Positions 51,224-58,955 of a stretch of DNA of 64,000 bases are shown piece by piece. This DNA comes from JAIXWP01 sp041391745 (lineage in GTDB: Bacteria > Bacteroidota > Bacteroidia > Flavobacteriales_D > Sanyastnellaceae). The stretch is taken from assembly GCA_041391745.1 (NCBI GenBank), contig JAWKNK010000006.1, positions 1 through 64,000 of the forward strand. The letters are read 5' to 3'. The first letter of the stretch is position 1; each line of letters begins with the position of its first letter. A program made the position numbers and the translations under genes. The notes under the pieces were generated by a model. That model did no database searches and was not told where the DNA came from. It was given only the letters and a program-made list of their open reading frames with translations.

Positions 51224-52087
51224 ATGGGTAAAATAAAGGACATTGCCGCGCTTTTCAAGTTGAGACTTACGTTTTTAGTAGTTGTTTCAGCTGTTTTGGG
51301 CTATTTCATGGGAACTTCGCACATCACAGACGCCAAGTTGTTTTTTGTTTGTTTAGGAGGATTTCTTCTAACTGGTGGAAGCAACGGATTGAATCAAGTG
51401 TGGGAGAAAGAGTGGGATAAGTTGATGGTTCGCACACAGAATAGACCCATTCCAACATTAAGAATGACTGCTCGAGAGGGAATTTGGATTTCATCCATAG
51501 CAGGAATTTCTGGTGTTGTATTACTTTGGGTTTTTGTCAATCAAGCGTCAGGTATTCTTGGGCTGTTCGCCTTTTTTTCCTATGTTTTTTTGTACACTCC
51601 ATTAAAGAGAATAAGTAGTCTTGCGGTATTCGTTGGTGCTTTTCCTGGAGCGATTCCTCCTATGCTAGGTTATGTTGCTGCCACCAATTCTTTTGGACTA
51701 GAGGCAGGGTTATTATTTGCGATGCAGTTTATGTGGCAGTTTCCGCATTTCTGGGCCATTGCGTGGGTTGCTCATGAAGATTATGAGAGAGGTGGCTACA
51801 AACTTTTACCTTTCGCCGAGGGTAGAACCAAGCGCAGCGCTTTTCAAATTTTTATATACTCTTTATTCTTGATTCCCGTGAGCTTATTGCCATGGGCAAT
51901 TCCAACCGACGCTCCTTTGGTTGGAAACATTGCTGCAGTTGTAGCATTGTTGGGCGGAGGAATGATGGCATTTTATGCTTATAAACTTTTCCGCTCGTGT
52001 GATGTTAAGGATGCTAGAAAATTGATGTTTGCATCGTTTTTCTACTTGCCAATAGTGCAATTATTCTACGTAATAGATAAACTTTAA
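51224..52087 (+). CDS. ctaB: Heme O synthase (protoheme IX farnesyltransferase)
   Basis: 287 residues, UbiA-type prenyltransferase with about nine membrane helices. It adds farnesyl to heme B, giving heme O, the substrate of heme A synthase (gene at 2.7 kb). Motifs: FKLRLTFLVVVSAVLGYFMG, NQVWEKEWDKLMVRTQNRPIPT (the Asp-rich prenyl-diphosphate site plus NRP), and the second acidic site in WVAHEDYERGGYKLLPF. ATG 51224 starts at a typical family position; the extension upstream would cross the promoter box. Four bases separate its stop from the next ATG. Confidence 0.96.
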   Translation: MGKIKDIAALFKLRLTFLVVVSAVLGYFMGTSHITDAKLFFVCLGGFLLTGGSNGLNQVWEKEWDKLMVRTQNRPIPTLRMTAREGIWISSIAGISGVVLLWVFVNQASGILGLFAFFSYVFLYTPLKRISSLAVFVGAFPGAIPPMLGYVAATNSFGLEAGLLFAMQFMWQFPHFWAIAWVAHEDYERGGYKLLPFAEGRTKRSAFQIFIYSLFLIPVSLLPWAIPTDAPLVGNIAAVVALLGGGMMAFYAYKLFRSCDVKDARKLMFASFFYLPIVQLFYVIDKL

Positions 52088-52091
52088 TAAT

Positions 52092-52901
52092 ATGGCAGAA
52101 GATAATGCCCCTGTGAATGCATCCGACCCTGAGGTTGGAGGCACTACCGACGTGTTTGAAGGTCACTCACCTGAAGTAAAGGTGCGTACTAAAAAAATGA
52201 TGATGTGGCTGATCATTTTTGCGATAGTTATGCTTTTTGCGGGCATTACTTCGGCAATGATCGTGCTTTATGGAAAGTTGATTTGGTTGAGAATCACTCC
52301 ACCGAGTGAACTGTGGATTTCAAACGCATTGGTCGTGTTGTCAAGCGTTTCGATTATCATGGCATTGCGTGCGGTGAAAGCTGGAAACAAGCAAATGGCA
52401 ATGATACTAACGGCAGCGACTGTCCTTTTAGGTATTGGCTTCACAATGAGTCAAAATGCGGCTTGGAAAAAATTATCTGGACTTGGAATGGGCTACACAG
52501 TAACCGAAAACGAGGAAGGATTGAAAGCTTATCGTTGGAATGCGCTGGAGCGTCTTTCAGGAGAATATGGCAAGGATTATTACATCGAATTTCACGGTGA
52601 AAAACTAGAAAAGGTAGGTAGTGATTATTACTTAGCTTCCGACACTGGTCGATTGAACCCTAAAACCAGCGAGGTTTCCAAGACGTTTAACGCGGCCGGT
52701 GCGATGTTGAGCGTATTGATATACATTCACATAATTCACTTGTTTTTTGGGCTTATTTATTTGGTTGTGAATACGATAAGAGTTTGGAAGGGCAAAATCA
52801 ATAAGGATAACTGGATTAGTTTATATACTGGAGGAATGTATTGGCACTTTATGGGAATATTGTGGCTTTATTTATTCTTCTTTGTTTTTTACATTTCATA
52901 A
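52092..52901 (+). CDS. Cytochrome c oxidase subunit III, first copy (divergent)
   Basis: 269 residues with about seven hydrophobic segments. The region KKMMMWLIIFAIVMLFAGITSAMIV, the internal IHIIHLFFGLIYLVVNTI and the C-terminal TGGMYWHFMGILWLYLFFFVFYIS match subunit III. A soluble segment of about 65 residues (after TMSQNAAWKKLSGLG) is inserted between membrane helices, as in many Bacteroidota. It supports the proton-pumping core but binds no metal. Followed by a second subunit III gene. Confidence 0.88.
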   Translation: MAEDNAPVNASDPEVGGTTDVFEGHSPEVKVRTKKMMMWLIIFAIVMLFAGITSAMIVLYGKLIWLRITPPSELWISNALVVLSSVSIIMALRAVKAGNKQMAMILTAATVLLGIGFTMSQNAAWKKLSGLGMGYTVTENEEGLKAYRWNALERLSGEYGKDYYIEFHGEKLEKVGSDYYLASDTGRLNPKTSEVSKTFNAAGAMLSVLIYIHIIHLFFGLIYLVVNTIRVWKGKINKDNWISLYTGGMYWHFMGILWLYLFFFVFYIS

Positions 52902-53054
52902 AAAAGTATATTTGGCTGAAAATGAGCTTTATTGCTCCTTTTTATCGTATTTAGACCGATTTTAAATATCCGCTTTGTGTATTTTTGAGTGGATAATTTT
53001 TGATGAATACCTTTATCATTTGCATTTTTCGGGCTAAACTTGCGCCCAAATTTC

Positions 53055-54095
53055 ATGACCATTATGGCAGGACACGCTAAACCAATCAGTAAAGAGGAAC
53101 TATGGGGTGGTAACCAATCACCTTTTGGAATTACTTACGGAAAAATGATGATGTGGTACTTCTTGGTGTCAGACGCATTGACATTCGGAGGACTATTAAC
53201 AGCATACGGAGTGATTCGTCACGGAAGTACAGAGCCATGGCCTGTAGGTGAACAAGTTTTTGAAGCACTACCTGGTCTTACTGGTAGCTTCCCTCTGATG
53301 TATGTTGCATTGATGACATTCATCCTTATCATTTCTTCGGTTACTATGGTATTAGCTGTCGAAGCTGGTCATAGAAACGACAAGAAGGGCGTTGTGAAAT
53401 GGTTGGGGATTACCATCATTGGTGGTTTCTTCTTCGTAGGCTCACAGGCCTGGGAATGGTCTCACTTTATTCATGGTTCAGGTGGTGCATTCCAGTTGAA
53501 TTCTGCTGTTTCTGTAATGGCTAAAAATGCTGACGGAACAGACGTGAAAATGGATCTTGCTTCCGGAACGTGGGTGCACATGACTTCAGACTTTGGTCAC
53601 AGTTATGAGCATGCCCTAGAAGGTGGTCACGCAATGGCTTCAGCTCATGATGAGCACGGTCATGGAGCAGGTGAACATGCTGAGGCACATGCTGCTGTTG
53701 ATCCTCATTCAATGGTTCCTGAAACTTTGATTTTGAACAAATACACTTTGGTTCACGAAGGCGATATGGACTTGCGTCAAATGCAAGTAACTGGAGCAGA
53801 CGTGAAAAAACTTTGGGATGCTAAAGCAGAGAATACAGTTGTATTTGGAGCCAACCTTTCTAAGAATGAATACGCAGTTCAACAACAATATGCCAACTTC
53901 TTCTTCTTCGTTACTGGATTCCACGGATTCCACGTATTCTCGGGAGTTGTAATTAACATCATTGTATGGTTGATGGCTATCCGCGGGGTATTTGAAAGAA
54001 GAGGTCACTACGAAATGATTGAGAAAATCGGTTTGTACTGGCACTTTGTAGACCTTGTATGGGTATTCGTATTTACCTTCTTCTACCTAGTTTAA
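53055..54095 (+). CDS. Cytochrome c oxidase subunit III, second copy with His-rich insert
   Basis: 346 residues. SPFGITYGKMMMWYFLVSDALTFGG and the C-terminal FFFVTGFHGFHVFSG...LYWHFVDLVWVFVFTFFYLV are clear subunit III (CoxC/CtaE) motifs. Between helices it carries a soluble insert (about residues 145-260) with a His/Glu/Ala-rich stretch (DEHGHGAGEHAEAHAA) that could bind copper or zinc. ATG 53055 is used; ATG 53064 (MAGHAKPIS) is a good alternative. A near-match promoter box TAAACTTG lies 12 bases upstream. Confidence 0.93.
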   Translation: MTIMAGHAKPISKEELWGGNQSPFGITYGKMMMWYFLVSDALTFGGLLTAYGVIRHGSTEPWPVGEQVFEALPGLTGSFPLMYVALMTFILIISSVTMVLAVEAGHRNDKKGVVKWLGITIIGGFFFVGSQAWEWSHFIHGSGGAFQLNSAVSVMAKNADGTDVKMDLASGTWVHMTSDFGHSYEHALEGGHAMASAHDEHGHGAGEHAEAHAAVDPHSMVPETLILNKYTLVHEGDMDLRQMQVTGADVKKLWDAKAENTVVFGANLSKNEYAVQQQYANFFFFVTGFHGFHVFSGVVINIIVWLMAIRGVFERRGHYEMIEKIGLYWHFVDLVWVFVFTFFYLV

Positions 54096-54118
54096 AATTC
54101 CTTTAAAGATTTAAGAAA

Positions 54119-54496
54119 ATGGAAAGAGACGATCTTATAGTAAACGATAGTTACGCATTAAATGCTACTCACTCTGAAGAAGAGGGTAAGAAAATTAGAA
54201 AAGGAATTTTGGGGGTTACTGTTTTATTGACAGCAATCACCGTTGTAGAAGTTATCATGGGTGTTGTTTTCAAGAGAAACGGTACGTTCACTTGGGAAGC
54301 AATCAAATTGGGCTTCATTATCCTTACATTAGTAAAGGCGGCATATATTGTTTTGAAATTCATGCACTTGGGTGATGAAAGAAGAAATTTAAAGTATGTG
54401 ATCCTTTTGCCGTATGCTTTGTTTATCATGTATCTTATCTTCATCGCATTGACTGAAGGTATTGCAATTCATGATTTGCAAAACACATTTAGATAA
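54119..54496 (+). CDS. Cytochrome c oxidase subunit IV family protein
   Basis: 125 residues with three predicted helices: GILGVTVLLTAITVVEVIMG, FIILTLVKAAYIVLKFMHLGDE and LLPYALFIMYLIFIALTEG. This three-helix small subunit follows subunit III in caa3/aa3 oxidase operons of Bacteroidota. Role: assembly or stability of the complex, not catalysis. Directly joined to the next gene with no intervening base. Confidence 0.9.
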   Translation: MERDDLIVNDSYALNATHSEEEGKKIRKGILGVTVLLTAITVVEVIMGVVFKRNGTFTWEAIKLGFIILTLVKAAYIVLKFMHLGDERRNLKYVILLPYALFIMYLIFIALTEGIAIHDLQNTFR

Positions 54497-55168
54497 ATGT
54501 CAAATAACAATAAATTGAAAAAGTATATCGCGCTTGTCGGTATACTTTTTTTGTTTCCACTACTTTGGATTTTAATTTTTGGTGTTGGTGCTAAGCACAA
54601 TTTCAACACGCTTAAATATTTTGAACCAGGCAGTGATCAGCCCTTGGATTCCTCGAGTTATACCATTCCAGATTTTTCTTTTAAAGATGAAAATGGACAG
54701 GTATTCACGTTGGACTCGATGAGAGGCAAAATTTGTATGGCGGCTTTTTACGATCTAGGTGACGATCACATCAAGGACATCACTGATCGATTACTGACCA
54801 TCAATTTCAAGTACAGAAGTGAACCGGATATCGTAATTGTTGTTTTCAGTACCAATAGCGATTCGGACCGTCTAAAAGATTTGAAATCGTATGTTGAAAG
54901 TAATGTACGTTACAATGATTTTCCGAATAAATGGAAATATTTGACGGGCGAACCTGGAGAGATGGACAAGTACCTGAAGGAGGGTTTTTTTATAGACGAT
55001 ATTTCTAAAGAAGCGCGATTCAGATTGATTGATCCTCGAGGTGGAATAAGAGGTATGTATGGCAATACAGAGTTTCATCTTCAAATAGCAAAAGATGATA
55101 TTGCCATTTTGAAAAAGGAGTTGGACAAGAAGGCTTACAATGAAAGAAAGGCAAAAGAGAAGAAGTAA
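54497..55168 (+). CDS. SCO/thioredoxin-fold membrane protein lacking copper ligands
   Basis: 223 residues. One N-terminal membrane helix (about 10-30), then a thioredoxin-like domain with the SCO layout: YTIPDFSFKDENGQVFTLDSM, then AAFYDLGDDHIKDI where SCO proteins have CxxxCP, then VIVVFSTNSDSDRL, WKYLTGEPGEMDKYL and RFRLIDPRGGIRGMYG. Both Cys and the copper-binding His are missing. It lies in front of and overlaps a true SCO gene by 29 bases. Likely a structural or helper paralogue; it cannot carry copper in the SCO manner. Confidence 0.8.
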   Translation: MSNNNKLKKYIALVGILFLFPLLWILIFGVGAKHNFNTLKYFEPGSDQPLDSSSYTIPDFSFKDENGQVFTLDSMRGKICMAAFYDLGDDHIKDITDRLLTINFKYRSEPDIVIVVFSTNSDSDRLKDLKSYVESNVRYNDFPNKWKYLTGEPGEMDKYLKEGFFIDDISKEARFRLIDPRGGIRGMYGNTEFHLQIAKDDIAILKKELDKKAYNERKAKEKK

Positions 55169-55793
55169 TTATTTGATGTTAGTGCTGCTATTGGCATTCA
55201 CGTCATGTAATTTCTTTAACAAGCATTCTGACAAGGAAGCTTCACTGCCATTCATCGGGCTTCCTGAATTCACTGAAAATGGTGATACAATTCAATATTC
55301 TATTCCAAAGTTTTCTTTTATAAATCAGGATTCACTTGAGGTTTCACATCTCACGATGAGGGATAAGATTTTCGTTGCTGATTTCTTTTTCACTACATGT
55401 CCTAGCATTTGCCCTATGCTATCATCGCAGATGGCGCGATTGCAAGGCAAGGTTAATGAAGCAGGGTTTCATGATCAGGTTCGGTTTTTATCACATACTG
55501 TTGACCCCAATCATGATCTTCCGGATACGCTGAAGGCTTTTGCAAGCTTGATTGGTGCTGACCTATCTAATTGGGATTTTGTAACAGGAAAAGCCGAGGA
55601 TATATACTATCAAGCGGAAAAAGGCTACTTGCTGAGTGCCTTTCCATCTGATTCAGCGGATGGTGGATTTTTTCATACTGATAAAATTGCTTTGATAGAC
55701 AAACAGTTGCACATTAGAGGTTTATATGATGGCACTTCTACGAAAGAGGTCGATCAATTATTTAACGATATAAAAATTCTTCTCCATGAGTAA
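55140..55793 (+). CDS. SCO family copper chaperone for cytochrome c oxidase
   Basis: 217 residues. Signal with lipobox FTSC (Cys23), so a lipoprotein. The thioredoxin fold has copper ligands in FFTTCPSICPML (CxxxC) and the distant His in GGFFHTDKIALI, with the SCO segment LSHTVDPNHDLPDTLKAF. It delivers Cu to the CuA centre of subunit II. ATG 55140 lies within the preceding gene; the overlap suggests coupled translation. Next gene overlaps by eight bases. Confidence 0.94.
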   Translation: MKERQKRRSNYLMLVLLLAFTSCNFFNKHSDKEASLPFIGLPEFTENGDTIQYSIPKFSFINQDSLEVSHLTMRDKIFVADFFFTTCPSICPMLSSQMARLQGKVNEAGFHDQVRFLSHTVDPNHDLPDTLKAFASLIGADLSNWDFVTGKAEDIYYQAEKGYLLSAFPSDSADGGFFHTDKIALIDKQLHIRGLYDGTSTKEVDQLFNDIKILLHE

Positions 55794-56346
55794 AGTAACG
55801 AGTCCAGAATTGGCCGAGAAGCGCGCCAAAATATTCATTTGGGTGGCTTCACTGGCGATTCCAATTGTAGTGGGCGTTTTGTACGTGATGCCTAAAATTC
55901 CATCGGGAGATGGCGGGTTGCGGGAGTTTTTGAATTACCTACCAATGTTTAATGCGCTTTGCAATGGTATTACAGCTGTGATTCTCGTAATGGCATTGAT
56001 GTCTATAAAGAAAAAGAAAATGGTAGTTCATGGAAACCTAATGACATCTGCAATGGTGCTCAGTTTGCTGTTTCTTCTAAGCTATGTTACTTATCACGCA
56101 ACAAGTGAAAGCACGCTATTTCCAAAGGATAATCCAATGAAGTGGGTGTACTATTTTGTGTTGTTGACCCATATTTCGATTTCTGCTGTGATCGTACCTT
56201 TGGTGTTGATTACCTACACTCGTGCGCTTGCTCAGAAGTATGACAAGCACCGAAAAATTGCCAAAATCACTTGGCCATTATGGTTTTATGTGGCCGTAAC
56301 TGGTGTGATAGTTTACCTGATGATCAGTCCGTATTACGGAAATTAA
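55786..56346 (+). CDS. DUF420 membrane protein of the oxidase cluster
   Basis: 186 residues, five predicted helices. FLNYLPMFNALCNGITAVILV, MVVHGNLMTSAMVLSLLFLLSYVTYHA and WVYYFVLLTHISISAVIVP carry the conserved His residues of DUF420 (YozB/CtaM-like), which support heme-copper oxidase assembly in Firmicutes. The position in an oxidase cluster supports the same role here. Confidence 0.93.
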   Translation: MSKVTSPELAEKRAKIFIWVASLAIPIVVGVLYVMPKIPSGDGGLREFLNYLPMFNALCNGITAVILVMALMSIKKKKMVVHGNLMTSAMVLSLLFLLSYVTYHATSESTLFPKDNPMKWVYYFVLLTHISISAVIVPLVLITYTRALAQKYDKHRKIAKITWPLWFYVAVTGVIVYLMISPYYGN

Positions 56347-56354
56347 TATCTTTG
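56347..56354 (+). promoter_or_regulatory. TATCTTTG -7 box of the small CxxC protein gene
   Basis: A perfect TAnnTTTG right after the DUF420 stop, with four bases to ATG 56359. Confidence 0.6.
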
Positions 56355-56358
56355 TGTT

Positions 56359-56601
56359 ATGAAAAATATTGGCCGTAAATTATTGGTTTTGATGTTTTTG
56401 ATGGCGTTTTCTTTCGCTTCATTTGCTCAATGCGCAATGTGCCGTGCAAGTGCTGAGAGCGCTACAGAGAACGTGGACAAAGGAATTGGTGAGGGATTAA
56501 ATTCTGGAATTTTGTACCTCATGGGTGTGCCTTATGTTTTACTTGCGGTAGTTGGGATGGTCTTTTTTAGAAAGAAGATTGGAGCTTTACTGAAATCATG
56601 A
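56359..56601 (+). CDS. Small membrane protein with exported CxxC motif
   Basis: 80 residues. Signal peptide (about 1-23, ending SFAQ), directly followed by CAMCRASAESA, then a short polar part and one C-terminal helix (GILYLMGVPYVLLAVVGMVFF) with a basic tail. The mature N-terminus would expose CxxC outside the inner membrane. Similar small proteins occur next to oxidase assembly genes in Bacteroidota; a role in copper handling or thiol exchange is plausible but unproven. Confidence 0.75.
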   Translation: MKNIGRKLLVLMFLMAFSFASFAQCAMCRASAESATENVDKGIGEGLNSGILYLMGVPYVLLAVVGMVFFRKKIGALLKS

Positions 56602-56684
56602 GTATTGTATTTTTTTGAAGTTTGGCCTAAAGGTTGTAATTTGCGGTTGCATTCTTAACTATAACAAACACAAATTACTTAGAA

Positions 56685-57416
56685 ATGGGGCGATTTCTCT
56701 CTAGAATAATCATCACTGCCATAGCAATCTCTTCCGCTATAGGGATGAATGCACAGTTCGTGCAGGAGAAAGCAATAGATTCAACTCGCTTAGAGTTTGA
56801 GGATCAGCGAATGCTTATCAAAGTATTAGATGGAATTACAAATAATCCAACAACGGCTGATATCGTTATCAAAGGTCTGAACCCAAGAAGACCTGTTACT
56901 CTAAAAAGCGTTACAGATACTGCATTAGTACTAAAGAGTTATAGACTTTACACGGTTTCGGTGGTAAAGCCGGGTTATATGTATTTTGCTCATAAGTTTT
57001 GGCCTGATGAAACGGAAACGCATGAAGAAAATGTGGTATTGAAACCTCTTGCTGTAGGATTAAAGACAGATATCGAAGACATTACCTTCCTTGGCGATCA
57101 AACAGAAATATATTTCAAATCGGCACTAGCCTTAGAAGAATTGATTGAATTTTTAAACGTTAATCCAAACGTGAAAATCAGAATTATTGGACACGTAAAT
57201 GGTCCCGAATCTGAAAAGAGAAGTGATTCTTTCTACAAAAAAGCTTCTGAGAAAAGAGCGCAATCTGTAAGGGATTATCTCATTCAACATAATATCGATC
57301 CTGCACGTTTGGCAACAGTTGGTGCCGGCAATTCGGAGATGAAATTTCCAAATCCTCAAACGGATTGGGAAACACAGGCGAACCGAAGAATTGAGATCGA
57401 AATTATTGGGCTTTAA
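56685..57416 (+). CDS. OmpA-family outer-membrane/peptidoglycan-binding protein
   Basis: 243 residues. Signal peptide 1-24 (ends GMNAQ). A small beta domain (about 40-130) of carboxypeptidase-regulatory-like type (NPTTADIVIKGLNPRRPV) precedes the OmpA C-terminal domain (about 140-243): ALEELIEFLNVNPNVKIRI, GHVNGPESEKR, KRAQSVRDYLIQHNI, and the peptidoglycan-binding TQANRRIEIEII. It would anchor the envelope to the cell wall. Confidence 0.88.
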   Translation: MGRFLSRIIITAIAISSAIGMNAQFVQEKAIDSTRLEFEDQRMLIKVLDGITNNPTTADIVIKGLNPRRPVTLKSVTDTALVLKSYRLYTVSVVKPGYMYFAHKFWPDETETHEENVVLKPLAVGLKTDIEDITFLGDQTEIYFKSALALEELIEFLNVNPNVKIRIIGHVNGPESEKRSDSFYKKASEKRAQSVRDYLIQHNIDPARLATVGAGNSEMKFPNPQTDWETQANRRIEIEIIGL

Positions 57417-57458
57417 GCCGTAGCTTACCCTTTCGTCACCTTATTATACCATTGAAAA

Positions 57459-57496
57459 TATCTTTGACTTCTTGCTAGATTGAATTCCTATGTTTG
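57459..57496 (+). promoter_or_regulatory. Two TAnnTTTG boxes ahead of the TolC-HlyD-tsaB unit
   Basis: TATCTTTG at 57459-57466 and TATGTTTG at 57489-57496, both perfect matches. The second ends 22 bases before ATG 57519. The pair may give two start sites. Confidence 0.55.
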
Positions 57497-57518
57497 TTTT
57501 AAATTAAAAGCATAGGTA

Positions 57519-58955
57519 ATGAAGCGTTATTTTCTGATTCTTGTTTCTATTTTTTCATTGCTTTTGAGTGCCCAAGCTCAAGTTTGGACCTTGGATAGCT
57601 GTGTAAAATATGCACTAGAAAAAAACATTTCAATTCAGCAAAGCGCTCTTAATGTTGAGACGGCTAAAATAAATGAGACGCAAGCGTGGGGTGGTATGCT
57701 TCCCAATTTAAATGCTCAAGCAAGTCACGGTTACAACTGGGGTCAAAGAATTGACCCGTTCACCAATCAGTTCGCAACACAGAGAATTCAATCAAACAGC
57801 TTCGGAATTTCTACGAGTATCAATTTGTTTTCCGGCTTTCAGCAATGGAATACAGTAAAGCAGTCTGAAATTAATTCAGAAGTGAGCAGATGGAATTTGG
57901 AGAAAATGAAAAATGACATTGCATTAAATGTGGCTTCGGCCTATTTGAATGTGGTGGTAAATCAAGAAGTGGCGCAAATAGCTAGACTCAATTTAGAAAA
58001 TACAGAAGCACAAGTTACCAGAATCCTGAAGCTAGTAGAAGCGGGTCAACTTTCTGAAGGAAATCTGAATGACATCTTAGCACAGAAAGCAACCGATGAG
58101 GCGAATGTTATCGCTGCAGAAAACAATCATTATCTGGCGAAACTTACTTTAGTTCAACTGCTTCAATTGGATCGAAAAGTGGTGGAAGAGTTCGAGGTTG
58201 TTGTTCCGAATATTGATGATCTAGAGTCGATGAAAATGATCGATAATGTTGACGTCATTGTAGAAGCGGCCTTGAGAAATTTCCCAGAAATTAAAAGCGC
58301 AGAGGCAAGTCTTCTTTCTTCTGATTATGGCTTGAAAATAGCAAAGGGTGGCGCGATTCCTCGTTTGTCTGCCAGCTACAGCTACGGTTCAGGTTATTCT
58401 GGAGCTGCTCGTGTAATCACGGGAACTCCTGATACATTGAGCTATCCAATTGGAACAGTTTTCGGAACAAATCAATTGGTGTTTTCATATCCTCAACCAG
58501 TTTATACTACTGACGACTACACCACAAAATCTTTTGAATCGCAGTTGAAAGATAACGTCAACCAATCTTTGTTTTTTAGTTTGACAATACCCATTTTCAA
58601 TGGCTTTAGCAATAGAGGAAATATTAAGAGAGCAGAAATATCACAACTGCAATCGAAGTATCAATTGGAGCAAACAAAGTTGAACTTATCTCAAAGTGTG
58701 GAGCGTTCGTTTGCCGATGCGCGTGCTTCTTTAGCTAATTATAATGCTGCTAAATTAAGCTTGGACGCGAGTGAGAAAGCGATGACTTGGGCCCAAGTGA
58801 GATATGAAAATGGAAGTAGTAATTTAGCTGAATACACAGATGCAAGAACGCGACTCGACAGAGCACGCGCGAGCATGTTACAAAACAAGTACGACTATTT
58901 ATTCAAATTAAAAATATTAGACTTTTACTTAGGTCAACCAATCAATTTAAAGTAA
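57519..58955 (+). CDS. TolC-family outer-membrane efflux channel
   Basis: 478 residues. Signal peptide 1-20 (ends AQAQ). Two OEP repeats: WTLDSCVKYALEKNISIQQSALNVETAKI and a similar second repeat VDVIVEAALRNFPEIKSAEASLLSSDYGLKIAKGG, with long coiled helices. It forms the outer-membrane exit duct of a tripartite pump. Its stop shares one base with the HlyD gene start. Confidence 0.94.
   Translation: MKRYFLILVSIFSLLLSAQAQVWTLDSCVKYALEKNISIQQSALNVETAKINETQAWGGMLPNLNAQASHGYNWGQRIDPFTNQFATQRIQSNSFGISTSINLFSGFQQWNTVKQSEINSEVSRWNLEKMKNDIALNVASAYLNVVVNQEVAQIARLNLENTEAQVTRILKLVEAGQLSEGNLNDILAQKATDEANVIAAENNHYLAKLTLVQLLQLDRKVVEEFEVVVPNIDDLESMKMIDNVDVIVEAALRNFPEIKSAEASLLSSDYGLKIAKGGAIPRLSASYSYGSGYSGAARVITGTPDTLSYPIGTVFGTNQLVFSYPQPVYTTDDYTTKSFESQLKDNVNQSLFFSLTIPIFNGFSNRGNIKRAEISQLQSKYQLEQTKLNLSQSVERSFADARASLANYNAAKLSLDASEKAMTWAQVRYENGSSNLAEYTDARTRLDRARASMLQNKYDYLFKLKILDFYLGQPINLK

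Noticed and set aside
52924..52942. Weak hairpin GAGC-TTTATT-GCTC plus C-T5 after the first subunit III gene as a terminator
   Set aside because: Only a four-base-pair stem; the next oxidase gene may well be co-transcribed, so it is not listed.
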